NCBI GenBank assembly: GCA_945909635.1
Contig: OX246690.1
Span: 2,542,001-2,606,000 of the forward strand
DNA from: Clostridioides difficile_A
GTDB taxonomy: Bacteria; Bacillota; Clostridia; Peptostreptococcales; Peptostreptococcaceae
Reading direction: 5' to 3'
Length of the DNA: 64,000 nt
Made by a program: the position numbers and the translations under genes. This document shows positions 37,653 through 46,741 of the stretch, in pieces; the stretch's first letter is position 1; each line of letters begins with the position of its first letter. The notes beneath the pieces were generated by a model. It was given only the letters and a program-made list of their open reading frames with translations. It was not told the origin of the DNA and did no database searches.

Positions 37653-39059
37653 TTAAACTGCTACAGACTCCTCTACTACATTTTTAAGTGCTTGCTTTTC
37701 TAAATAATCAAGTATACTTGCTTTATTTTTTCTAAATAACGCCCATAAGATGAAGTAAATTGCAATCGAAAGACCTATATAAATCGGATTTGTACTTAAA
37801 AACGCAAAGAAAACTAATCCCATCAGAGGTTTTCCTAATATATTGAAACTTGTTATTAGCATTGCTCCTGCTGGTATAGCAACTCCTATTCCTGTAGCCA
37901 TATCTGTAAATAATGGTGCTGTAGATGTACAAATATATAATCCTAGCCCAAACCAAATTATACCTGAAACTAACACTTTTGGAATATTACCATTATGTAT
38001 AGCAACTAAACCTTGCACCATGTATGGAATTGCCAATAAATCTACAACTGGTAATACCTTATTACCAGGAAGTATCATGGCTACTACAAGCATTATTGGA
38101 ATTAAAATAAGACCTGATATTAGTGTTGCAGGTTCACCATATCCAACAGCATCATTTACTGCTATATACCACTCACGATTTCCAGCTTTTTGCATAATCT
38201 TTCTAGCAGCTTCTGTTATAGGTGCAAATGCTTGAGCAAACATACTTGCTACTTTAGGGAAAATTGCCATAACAGCACTCGTAGATATTCCTACCTTCAT
38301 TATTTCCCCCCAAGCTTCCATAGTATTTATTCTTGTCATATTACCTAATATCCCAATAAACATACCTAGAAAAAGACCTAAAGTAATTGGTTCACCTAAG
38401 AAACCTAGTTTTTTCTCTAGTTCTTTAGGATTTAACTTAATTTTGTTTAATCCAAGTTTATTGTATATAGGGTCTGCAAATACTGCAAATACAGAGGCCT
38501 CAACGTTATGCATAGCTATTATTGTACAATTAGGATATCTATAGTAACTGGACCATCTCTTTGCAACTAATTCTGATATTAATAAACTATATAAGTTTAA
38601 TAAAACCATACATCCTATACCTAAAGGGAAATTTCCTGTTACTCCTATGACCATAGCTCCCCATACCATATACGAATAATTATTCCATAAATCTGAAGGC
38701 TGAAATACATCTGTCCATTTTACTAAAAATAAAATTGTTTGTAATAAAATTCCAAGACCTAAATATATCATTCCTGCACTTGTTGAAAATGCGACCAATG
38801 ATGTAGCTTGCCAACCAACATCAAAAACTGGTAGATTTACCCCTGTACTTTCAACCATTCTATTAATAACTGGTGTTATTATTGGTGTAAAAGAATTTAA
38901 TATAAGTGTAAAACCTTGTAAAGCAACTCCTGCATATACAGCAGAAAGAAACGATTTCTTTGTAGTCACTTTAAATATCTTTGCTATTATGAATATTATA
39001 ATTGGAACTATAATTGCAGAACCAAATGTATCGATTATAGATTTCATAAATTCTAACAT
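37653..39059 (-). CDS. gatC: Galactitol-type PTS EIIC component
   Basis: 468 residues with about ten to twelve membrane helices. It begins MLEFMKSIIDTFGSAIIVPI and contains VDVGWQATS-like FDVGWQATSLVAFSTSAGMI, YSYMVWGAMVIGVTGNFPLG and NDAVGYGEPATLISGLILIP, all typical of EIIC-Gat. It transports an alditol, coupled to phosphorylation by EIIA and EIIB encoded upstream. Which alditol (galactitol or a pentitol) cannot be read from the sequence; the AraD-like gene downstream hints at a pentitol. Confidence 0.9.
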   Translation of the reverse strand: MLEFMKSIIDTFGSAIIVPIIIFIIAKIFKVTTKKSFLSAVYAGVALQGFTLILNSFTPIITPVINRMVESTGVNLPVFDVGWQATSLVAFSTSAGMIYLGLGILLQTILFLVKWTDVFQPSDLWNNYSYMVWGAMVIGVTGNFPLGIGCMVLLNLYSLLISELVAKRWSSYYRYPNCTIIAMHNVEASVFAVFADPIYNKLGLNKIKLNPKELEKKLGFLGEPITLGLFLGMFIGILGNMTRINTMEAWGEIMKVGISTSAVMAIFPKVASMFAQAFAPITEAARKIMQKAGNREWYIAVNDAVGYGEPATLISGLILIPIMLVVAMILPGNKVLPVVDLLAIPYMVQGLVAIHNGNIPKVLVSGIIWFGLGLYICTSTAPLFTDMATGIGVAIPAGAMLITSFNILGKPLMGLVFFAFLSTNPIYIGLSIAIYFILWALFRKNKASILDYLEKQALKNVVEESVAV

Positions 39060-39104
39060 CTTTTATCCTCCTATTTATAAATATTTAATTGAATTTTCAG
39101 ACTA

Positions 39105-39141
39105 ATTATAGTATCTAAATCACAGATTTAAATACTATAAT
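39105..39141. repeat. Hairpin between EIIB and EIIC genes
   Basis: ATTATAGTATCTAAATC, an ACA loop, and GATTTAAATACTATAAT (one mismatch). It has no U-run. It may stabilise or separate the EIIB and EIIC parts of the operon message. Confidence 0.6.
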
Positions 39142-39154
39142 TTACACCTAGATA

Positions 39155-39457
39155 TTACTTATTTATTCCCTCAATAACAGTTAATACTTCTTCAAAAAAT
39201 GCCTCTTCACCTATTCCAGTTAAACAAGCAAATGCATTTATGGTAGGTATTCCATAATCACCTGTTTGAAGTGGACTAGTAAATGTTATAAAATCAAATC
39301 TTCCTGATTGTGCCAAATTTAGTGCTTCTGTTGGTCTAGCTTCTGTTGTTGTAATAGAAACTCCCTTATCTCCTAATACTTCTTTTAATTTACCTGCCAC
39401 CATTGATGATGTAACTGTCCCTGAACCACAAACTGATAATACATTGAATTGTTTCAT
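39155..39457 (-). CDS. gatB: Galactitol-type PTS EIIB component
   Basis: 100 residues. The phospho-Cys loop is MKQFNVLSVCGSGTVTSSMV with Cys10, the EIIB-Gat signature. The chain then has GVSITTTEARPTEALNLAQS. It accepts phosphate from EIIA (gene 95 bases upstream) and donates it to the sugar bound in EIIC. Its length is normal for the family. Confidence 0.9.
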   Translation of the reverse strand: MKQFNVLSVCGSGTVTSSMVAGKLKEVLGDKGVSITTTEARPTEALNLAQSGRFDFITFTSPLQTGDYGIPTINAFACLTGIGEEAFFEEVLTVIEGINK

Positions 39458-39552
39458 AATAATTTCCTCCTAATTTTATACTTTAAGTTTTTATTTTATA
39501 TAAATTAAATTCATTTAAAAACAACACTTACTCTTGATTGTTTGGATTTTCA

Positions 39553-39999
39553 CTATAACTCTATAAAATCCAATAATTGAGCTACTTCTTCTTTTGTTGA
39601 CGCATTTTTTATATTTTTTAATAATTTTATATTTTGAAAAACTGACATTAAATCTTTTAATAATTTTACTTGTGAATCTGGATTCTTTACTGCTAATAAG
39701 AATACAAGTTCTACATCCAATCTATCTGTTGGGTCTATCATTGAATTAAACTTTACAGGATTTTTCAATATACCCACAGCTACATTAGATTCATTTATAT
39801 GTTTTGAATCTGTATGCGGAATAGCAACACACATTTCACCAATATCAAGACCTGTTGGTAGTGTCTTTTCTCTTTCTAATACAGCACTTATGTATGTGTT
39901 TTTTACATATTCTTTTTCATACATTTTATTTCCTAATTCTTTAATAACACTTTCATAATCATTAGATTCTAAGCCTAATGATATTAAATCTACATTCAT
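39553..39999 (-). CDS. gatA: Galactitol/fructose-type PTS EIIA component
   Basis: 148 residues. The phospho-His is in GEMCVAIPHTDSKHINESNV. An ATG at 39999 is preferred because AGGAG stands eight bases upstream; a TTG six codons earlier lies before the ribosome site. It starts 31 bases after the stop of the LevR-like regulator gene, so both should be cotranscribed from the sigma-54 promoter at 42966-42982. Confidence 0.9.
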   Translation of the reverse strand: MNVDLISLGLESNDYESVIKELGNKMYEKEYVKNTYISAVLEREKTLPTGLDIGEMCVAIPHTDSKHINESNVAVGILKNPVKFNSMIDPTDRLDVELVFLLAVKNPDSQVKLLKDLMSVFQNIKLLKNIKNASTKEEVAQLLDFIEL

Positions 40000-40030
40000 T
40001 ACTTTGACTCCTCTCAATTTTTTGTTATGG

Positions 40031-42934
40031 CTACAGATGTTTAAATTTATCTAATATAATATTTTTGAAATCATTTTTATTAAAACACTGCTTAGCATTA
40101 TTCATAAATTCTTCATCTTTTAATATTTCAAGAACATTTTTAACAATATCTTTATCATTAGTCTTAAAAACTGGCATAAATATAAAATTTACATTACCTA
40201 CATTCCAGTCAATAGGATTCTTTAGTTTAACAAAAACAAACCTTGTACTATTTACAGTAGATGAATCTCCATGTGGTACACCTATGGCTCCTTTAGAATA
40301 TGTTGGAAGCATTTCTTCTCTATGTAAAACAGAATCTAAGTAATCTTTTTCCACATATCCTTTATTTATAAGAATTGAACATATATACTCTAATAAATCC
40401 TTTTTAAAGTATATATTTGGTTCGAAAATAACTAAATCTTCATCAAGCATTCTTTCATACACTTTAATTTGTTTGTCTTCTTGTTTTCTTGAGTTTGATA
40501 AGTATATATCCAGGTTTTTGAAAAGTTCTTTATTATATGGGATAAAATTTATACCTGGTATCTTAGGATTTATTGTCCCAACAATAGCCAATATATTGTT
40601 TGTCTCCTTCAAATTTTCAATTTTACAAAATAAATTTTCATCTAACGCACTCATTTGATAACATTTAGTATTATTATACTTTTCTTCCAATGTTTCACTT
40701 ATGTATTTGGCAGTTCCTTCTCCAGTAAGACACAAAGTTACAATTGCATTTGATTTATCCATATGTTTTTCCAATTCATAGTTATATCCCATCCTATCTT
40801 TTAACAAAGAAAAAAATATTTCATCTAATTCTTCATCTCCCATAGAAACTTTCCTAGCTGCCTCTAATGCCATTAATAAATCCACTCTATCAATAGTTTT
40901 AGTATTTATATTAGTTCGCTTATTTACTATCTGACCTATGTTCGTAAGTGAACCAATATCTACCAAAAACAAAACTCCTTTTCCTTGGTCTATTATTTTT
41001 GATAATTCTACTGCCTTATTGTATATATTTATTGGTTTTTCATCTAAAGGCATGTCTATAGCTACAGGAAACTTTACTCCTAAAAGTTCTTTAACCACAT
41101 TTACAGTCTCAGTAGCTATACGTCCATGAGAAATTATTATTAATCCTACTTTATCTTTTTTTACTTCATTTTTTAGAGCTGATTTTATATATAGTGTTAT
41201 AAATCCAATCTCATCATCTGGAATCTTAATACCAATTAATTCTTCTATTTTTATTGCAAAATTTTTACCAATTTCATATTCTTTTGAAAAATCACTTCTT
41301 ATTTTTTCTAAATTTACGTTTATTATTTTTTGATTTAATTTAATTCTTTTTATAGCTTCTTCTAAGTGTATTGCCAGATATTTGAACATGTTTTTATTTA
41401 CTTCTAAGCTAATATTTTTTTCAACTATATCATTCATAAGTTCTTTTACTAACTTGACTAAATCATCACTTACAAAACTATTTAAATCACTCATTGAAAA
41501 AAGCTCTTCATCACTATTAAGATTGAACTTTAAATCAGCAAATCTATTTAAAATAAAAGTCCATAAAATATTCTCTATATCTATATCTTCAATATCAAGG
41601 GATTTTAAATCATAATATTTTTTTTCAATTGTTTTGTATATATCTTCTGGTAACATATACTCGTCACTCAAAAAATTTCCTTTTACTGATGATTCATCTG
41701 AATTAAATGGCATAAATATAGCATTTTTTAAATATTTTCTTATTTCTGTGTATTCAACCTCTTGAAAAGCTGCATCTTTAAAAGAATCTTTAAGCTTTAG
41801 AACTTCATTTATATCTACTACTACTATTGACTCTTTATCTTCACCTTTGGAATTTATAAACTTCATAAAAGCTCTTGCACAAAGAACCTGAATCATATTT
41901 TGTAATTGCCCTATATTTCCACTAAATTTTTTTAGTGCAAGTATTTCAATTACATTTTTATCTACAAATATTTTTGCATTTATTCTATTACACTCTTGTT
42001 GAAAGATATTGTATATAAGGTCTATTTTCTCTTTTAGTAGTCTCTCATGTAATGGTGGTAAAGTTATTAGCATTGGTATTCTTCTTCTAAATGTCAATAA
42101 TAAATTAGTTTCCACATTTTCAGTAGTAGCTCCAATCAACATAATACTTACTTTCCTTTCAGCATTAGTTTCACCTAATCTTCTAAACTTTCCTCTGTCT
42201 AATATAGAAAATAGTATTTCTTGACCTTTTGGAGGCAATCTGTGTATTTCATCTAAAAATAAAACCCCTTCATCAGCTTCCTCTACAAGACCTGGTGTAT
42301 CATATTCAGCACCTGTAAATGCACCTTTTTTATATCCAAATAACAAAGATAACAATAATTGTGGATTGTCACTATAATCAGCACAATTAAATACAACAAA
42401 ATTTGAACTTTCTTTTATTACTTTTTTCTTCTTTGCAAACTCATACATATGCTTAGAAAATAAACTTTTACCAACTCCACTTTCTCCTACAATCAACGTG
42501 GGCAATCCTTTTGGAGGGTATAATATAGCTGACTTAGCCTGTTCCACTGCATTTTTAAGACTTCCCTTATTTCCTATTAGAGTTTCAAATGAATCTTCTG
42601 ATTCTTCTTTAGGTATCTCTACTACATTCATTTCCAAACTTTCATTAGGCAAAAGTTCCTCTACAACTCTTCTTGATATATTAAAACCTTCTGCCATCAA
42701 TTCTCTTGTGATTTCTGATATAGAAATATTTTTATTCTTTTGTAATATAGATGAAATTGCTGACTTTAGATAAGGATATCTTCTTTGCCTTGAATTACTT
42801 ATATTAAGCTCTTTTCTTAAATTAGTTATATTCTCTCTAGTTGTACTTAAAAACTTTGCTATCTGAACATCTGTTAATGGTTCCTTTTTATTTTCTGTAT
42901 TTATGATGTTTACAAGTTTATCTCTCAACTCCAT
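40031..42934 (-). CDS. LevR-like sigma-54-dependent activator with PTS regulation domains
   Basis: 967 residues. After an N-terminal helix-turn-helix region (about 20-95) comes an AAA+ domain with Walker A GESGVGKS (150-157), the sigma-54-contacting loop GAFTGA (204-209) and VLFLDEIH. PRD domains lie near 460-560 and 780-830, an EIIA-Man-like domain has LIIISHGRIATETVNVVKEL, and a terminal EIIA-2 domain has GAIGVPHGDSSTVNSTRF. Phosphorylation by the PTS would tune it. It activates sigma-54 promoters; two such promoters flank the operons around it, including its own, so positive autoregulation is likely. Confidence 0.92.
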   Translation of the reverse strand: MELRDKLVNIINTENKKEPLTDVQIAKFLSTTRENITNLRKELNISNSRQRRYPYLKSAISSILQKNKNISISEITRELMAEGFNISRRVVEELLPNESLEMNVVEIPKEESEDSFETLIGNKGSLKNAVEQAKSAILYPPKGLPTLIVGESGVGKSLFSKHMYEFAKKKKVIKESSNFVVFNCADYSDNPQLLLSLLFGYKKGAFTGAEYDTPGLVEEADEGVLFLDEIHRLPPKGQEILFSILDRGKFRRLGETNAERKVSIMLIGATTENVETNLLLTFRRRIPMLITLPPLHERLLKEKIDLIYNIFQQECNRINAKIFVDKNVIEILALKKFSGNIGQLQNMIQVLCARAFMKFINSKGEDKESIVVVDINEVLKLKDSFKDAAFQEVEYTEIRKYLKNAIFMPFNSDESSVKGNFLSDEYMLPEDIYKTIEKKYYDLKSLDIEDIDIENILWTFILNRFADLKFNLNSDEELFSMSDLNSFVSDDLVKLVKELMNDIVEKNISLEVNKNMFKYLAIHLEEAIKRIKLNQKIINVNLEKIRSDFSKEYEIGKNFAIKIEELIGIKIPDDEIGFITLYIKSALKNEVKKDKVGLIIISHGRIATETVNVVKELLGVKFPVAIDMPLDEKPINIYNKAVELSKIIDQGKGVLFLVDIGSLTNIGQIVNKRTNINTKTIDRVDLLMALEAARKVSMGDEELDEIFFSLLKDRMGYNYELEKHMDKSNAIVTLCLTGEGTAKYISETLEEKYNNTKCYQMSALDENLFCKIENLKETNNILAIVGTINPKIPGINFIPYNKELFKNLDIYLSNSRKQEDKQIKVYERMLDEDLVIFEPNIYFKKDLLEYICSILINKGYVEKDYLDSVLHREEMLPTYSKGAIGVPHGDSSTVNSTRFVFVKLKNPIDWNVGNVNFIFMPVFKTNDKDIVKNVLEILKDEEFMNNAKQCFNKNDFKNIILDKFKHL

Positions 42935-42965
42935 GCTTAATAACTCCTTTCTTGATAAATTATAT

Positions 42966-42982
42966 AAGCAATTATCATGCCA
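42966..42982 (-). promoter_or_regulatory. Sigma-54 (-24/-12) promoter of the regulator/gatABC operon
   Basis: On the minus strand the sequence is TGGCATGATAATTGCTT, a near-perfect -24/-12 element whose predicted start lies about 20 bases before the regulator ATG. The same layout as at 37353-37369 supports a shared regulon. Confidence 0.85.
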
Positions 42983-43075
42983 TACTTAATTTAATATTTT
43001 TTGATATTCAAACCCTGTAGGTAACTGGGTGTTATTGGTACTTATACAATTTGATAATCATTTACATTTTGTATA

Positions 43076-43092
43076 TTTAGTAATTTACTAAA
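43076..43092. promoter_or_regulatory. 17-bp palindrome upstream of the sigma-54 promoter
   Basis: TTTAGTAA T TTACTAAA, a perfect palindrome about 95 bases upstream of the sigma-54 element, the usual distance of an enhancer site. It is a candidate operator for the LevR-like activator or another regulator. The rest of the 42.98-43.41 kb gap is AT-rich with no gene. Confidence 0.45.
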
Positions 43093-43411
43093 TGTATTTA
43101 CTATTTATAAATTTAAATAATTTAATCCTTTATTTGAATTATAATATAATAATATTTATAAATTTATAATTGAAAAACTTGTTTAATTAGATATAATAAT
43201 ACATATCTACTCAACAATAAAAATTATTATAAATTATGCTTTTAACACTTTCTGTTTTAAAATTTTACTTTTATATAATAGTATAAATACTTATACCATA
43301 TGGTTTTGGATATACAAATGACTTTTACATGCTTTTATATGGCATATTATACTATTTTAACTTAAAAATTAATTTACGAGTATTAAATTTACATACAGAG
43401 AGGAAAACGAT

Positions 43412-43819
43412 ATGAATACATTTAAAGCTGAAATCTTATTAAAACATTCTGCAAAAGATATATTTACAAAATCTGCAAGATTAAATTTTCCTAATTTTAA
43501 TGAAAAAAAAGCAGTGGGTACATTTGTACAACAGAAAAATAACAAAAGATTTAAGGTTGAAATAACTAATTTTGAAAAAAATAAAATATATGAGATAAAA
43601 ACAAGCAATAACAGAGAAAGTATTATCACTAGATATGAACTTATACATATTGATTTAAAAAATACAAAACTTATTTTCACTGAAAGTGAAAGTGAGAGAA
43701 ATGTATTTGGAAAAATTAATTCAGTCCTTGTAAGAATATTATTTGGAAAAAGACATCCAGAAGAATTTAATAAATTTATAAAGAACTTGGAAATAGAGTT
43801 GGAAAATAAGAATAATTAA
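43412..43819 (+). CDS. DUF3284-family protein
   Basis: 135 residues beginning MNTFKAEILLKHSAKDIFTK, which fits DUF3284, a small SRPBCC-like family often found near PTS genes. It is soluble, without signal peptide. AGAGAGGAAAACG precedes the ATG. It is followed 63 bases later by a MocR regulator in the same direction. The function of the family is unknown. Confidence 0.65.
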   Translation: MNTFKAEILLKHSAKDIFTKSARLNFPNFNEKKAVGTFVQQKNNKRFKVEITNFEKNKIYEIKTSNNRESIITRYELIHIDLKNTKLIFTESESERNVFGKINSVLVRILFGKRHPEEFNKFIKNLEIELENKNN

Positions 43820-43882
43820 AAATATGGCTTCATTGTTTTAGATAAAGATAGCAATTAAACTAATAATGAGAGGTGAAAATTT

Positions 43883-45268
43883 ATGCCAATTAATTCTTTT
43901 GAAAATTATCCTATGAGCTGGAAACCAAAGCGACCTTCAAAAGGACAAATATTATATAAAGCTCTTGCAGAACAGTTAGAAATAGACATCAATAATGGAT
44001 TGTTGTTGCCAGGTACTAAATTACCACCACAACGTGAATTGGCAGATTTTTTAGATGTTAATGTCAGTACCATTTCTAGAGCTTTTAAAATTTGTGAAAA
44101 AAAAGGATTGGTAAGTGGAGTTACTGGAAGTGGGACCTTTGTATCTTATGATACACGCTCAAATTTATTCTTAATGTCGAGTAATAATAAAATTACATTT
44201 ATTGAAATGGGTACAATGAATCCAGATTTCACATTAGAAGAAATGAATACCTTGTTTAAGCATATAATTAAAGAAATCGATTTTAAAACTATATTTCAGT
44301 ATGGCCAAAGAGATGGTGCCAAGTGGCAAAAAGAAGCTATTGTTAAATTAATTTATAGAGCTGGACTTGAAACTACAGCAGATAGTTTACTTCCTGCAAG
44401 TGGTGGACAAAATGCAATTGTAGCCATTTTAGCAGGTTTATTTCAACATGGAGATAAAATAGGTGTAGACCCATTAACTTACCCTGGAATAAAGACTGCA
44501 GCTAAAATGCTTGGAATACAACTAGTTCCAATTAAACAAGAAAATATGGAAATTAGTGAAGAAGGTCTATTATATGCTTGTAAAAATGAAAATATTAAAG
44601 GACTATACATAATACCAGATTATCAAAATCCAACTACACATATAATGTCACAAAATGGGCGAAAGATGATTGCAAATATTGCATCTAAATACAATCTAAT
44701 TGTTATTGAAGATGCTATTCATAGCTTACTTAATGAGGAACATTTAAATCCAGTGGCTTCTTATATACCAAATCAGACAATCTATATTACGAGTTTATCA
44801 AAAATTATTGCACCTAGCTTACGTTTGGCCTATATCTCTACACCTAACCAGTATAGAGAAGCATTATCAAGTGCTTTATACAATATTAATTTATCTCAAT
44901 CCTATTTTTTAACAGAAATTGCTTATCGTATGATTAGTTCAGGAGAAGCTGATAAATTAATCAATGCTCGTCGCAAATCTGCAAGGAGAAGAAACAAGAT
45001 TATTAATCAGTATTTATCTGAATACAATCTTTTAGGAAGTGATGAATGTATCTTTAGGTGGTTGATTCTGCCTGATGATATAATGGCAGAAGAATTTGAA
45101 ATGGAGGCACTTAAAAAAGGTGTACAGGTTTATGCATCTGAGCGTTTTGCTGTTGGAAAGGAAAAACCTATTTCTGCAATAAGAATAGCCGTATGTGCTA
45201 CAGAAAGTACAGAAGAACTTAAATCAGGTCTTACTGTACTGAAAAGATTATTGGATGAAAAAAGATAA
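43883..45268 (+). CDS. MocR/PdxR-type GntR regulator with aminotransferase domain
   Basis: 461 residues. The N-terminal GntR winged helix is clear (LYKALAEQLEIDINNGLLLP, GTKLPPQRELADFLDVNVST, then VSGVTGSGTFV). The C-terminal fold-type I aminotransferase domain has YIIPDYQNPTTHIM, VIEDAIHSLL and the PLP-binding ITSLSKIIAPSLRLAYIS. It would respond to PLP or an amino acid. The downstream azlCD genes, after a terminator, are plausible targets. Confidence 0.9.
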   Translation: MPINSFENYPMSWKPKRPSKGQILYKALAEQLEIDINNGLLLPGTKLPPQRELADFLDVNVSTISRAFKICEKKGLVSGVTGSGTFVSYDTRSNLFLMSSNNKITFIEMGTMNPDFTLEEMNTLFKHIIKEIDFKTIFQYGQRDGAKWQKEAIVKLIYRAGLETTADSLLPASGGQNAIVAILAGLFQHGDKIGVDPLTYPGIKTAAKMLGIQLVPIKQENMEISEEGLLYACKNENIKGLYIIPDYQNPTTHIMSQNGRKMIANIASKYNLIVIEDAIHSLLNEEHLNPVASYIPNQTIYITSLSKIIAPSLRLAYISTPNQYREALSSALYNINLSQSYFLTEIAYRMISSGEADKLINARRKSARRRNKIINQYLSEYNLLGSDECIFRWLILPDDIMAEEFEMEALKKGVQVYASERFAVGKEKPISAIRIAVCATESTEELKSGLTVLKRLLDEKR

Positions 45269-45276
45269 TTGTATTG

Positions 45277-45309
45277 CACACAATTTTTTAATTGTGTGTA
45301 TTTTTTTTT
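45277..45309 (+). terminator. Terminator of the MocR gene
   Basis: CACACAAT, a short T-rich loop, ATTGTGTG, then a run of nine T. It starts nine bases after the stop codon. The following 220 bases up to azlC are AT-rich with no other feature seen. Confidence 0.85.
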
Positions 45310-45533
45310 GTTGTTACAATAAAATTACAACAAATAGTAATTAATTTATAGAGATTAATATAGATTATTACCAGTATATTGATTTTGATAGTATTTTTAA
45401 ACTATCTTGATTTTATATGGCAGTTTACATATTAATCCAAATTCATTTTTAAGTATGATTGCAATTATACCACTAATCTATTTTACTGTTTTACTAATCT
45501 TTAATACATTAAAACAAAAGGAGTGATTTTATT

Positions 45534-46235
45534 ATGGGAAAATCTCAAGAACTAAGAGAAAGTTTTATTGCTTCAATCCCAATATTTCTAGGTTATATAC
45601 CTATAGGTATAGTAGGAGGAATACTATTACAAAAATCTGGTCTTTCACCTTTTCAAATAGCACTAATGGTAACACTAGTATTTGGAGGAAGTTCTCAATT
45701 TATTGCAGCTTCAATGATTTCTACTGGGGCAAGTATAACATCTATTGTTTTGACTACATTCATTGTTAATTTAAGACATTTTCTAATGAGCTCTAATTTA
45801 AATATGTGTATAAAAAATAAAAGTCCAAAATTTATATTACCATTTTGTCATACTATAACAGATGAAACTTTTGCAGTTAATTACGAAAAATTTACTACTG
45901 GAAATTGGTCTGATAAAAATGCACTTTATCTAAACTTCTTCTGTCTAATTTCATCAGTTTTAGCTAATTTTATTGGAGCATTTTTAGGAGAAAGTATATC
46001 TATAGATAGTTCTATTTCTGGTTTTATATTGACCTCTATGTTTATAGCTCTAATAGTTTCTCAGATAAAAAATAAAATTTATATTGTGGTATTTATATCA
46101 TCAATTATTATTTCAGTTGTATTATATGCATTATTTAAAAATAATTTGGTGATAATAGTTACTTCAATTTTAGCATCTTTGATTGGTTTCTTCATAGAGG
46201 AATCTTACTATAAAAAGGAGGAGTCTTATGAATAA
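45534..46235 (+). CDS. azlC: AzlC-type branched-chain amino-acid exporter subunit
   Basis: 233 residues with eight membrane helices. The family features are the N-terminal RESFIASIPIFLGYIPIGIV and the VFGGSSQFIAASMI and LRHFLMSSNLN motifs. It pairs with AzlD to export leucine, isoleucine, valine and analogues. A ribosome site AAAGGAGTG precedes the ATG. The 3' end overlaps azlD by eight bases. Confidence 0.9.
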   Translation: MGKSQELRESFIASIPIFLGYIPIGIVGGILLQKSGLSPFQIALMVTLVFGGSSQFIAASMISTGASITSIVLTTFIVNLRHFLMSSNLNMCIKNKSPKFILPFCHTITDETFAVNYEKFTTGNWSDKNALYLNFFCLISSVLANFIGAFLGESISIDSSISGFILTSMFIALIVSQIKNKIYIVVFISSIIISVVLYALFKNNLVIIVTSILASLIGFFIEESYYKKEESYE

Positions 46236-46554
46236 TAATTATTACATACTTTGTATTATAATTGGAATGTATATTGTCACATATCTTCCAAGAGTTCTTC
46301 CTATGTTGATTTTCTCAAAAAAAGAAATGCCTGAACCTTTGAAAAAAATTATGAAATTTATACCTGTAGCAATACTTACTTCTTTAACTGCTAAAGATGT
46401 ATTCTTTAATGATGATAATTTATATTTATCTATGACTAATCCTAAAATTATATCTTTTCTAGTTGTACTTCTTGTAGCTTATAGGTTTAAATCTATTGGG
46501 ATTTCTATTGTTACAGGTGTGATATCTATATATTTATTTGGAATTATCCTATAA
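46228..46554 (+). CDS. azlD: AzlD-type branched-chain amino-acid exporter subunit
   Basis: 108 residues, four membrane helices: IIGMYIVTYLPRVLPMLIFS, LKKIMKFIPVAILTSLTAKD and LLVAYRFKSIGISIVTGV, the usual AzlD blocks. It starts inside azlC (overlap of eight bases) after AAAGGAGGAG, giving translational coupling and a fixed subunit ratio. Confidence 0.9.
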   Translation: MNNNYYILCIIIGMYIVTYLPRVLPMLIFSKKEMPEPLKKIMKFIPVAILTSLTAKDVFFNDDNLYLSMTNPKIISFLVVLLVAYRFKSIGISIVTGVISIYLFGIIL

Positions 46555-46618
46555 TCTTTAGATAATAGTTTCTAAATTATATGTACAATTTTAATTTATT
46601 ATCATCTTGATTTTAAAT

Positions 46619-46653
46619 AAAAAACAGAGTAGTTTTAAACCACTCTGTTTTTT
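46619..46653. terminator. Bidirectional terminator between azlD and the sensor kinase
   Basis: AAAACAGAGTAGTTT and AAACCACTCTGTTTTTT form a stem with A/T runs on both sides, placed between convergent genes. It fits termination on the plus strand (azlCD) and possibly on the minus strand. Confidence 0.75.
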
Positions 46654-46741
46654 ACATTTCAATCGTTACTAGCAAGATTTTAATTTATTATGATAAAATT
46701 TATTATTCTTTATAAAAGTATGTGTGTATTTAAATATTATC

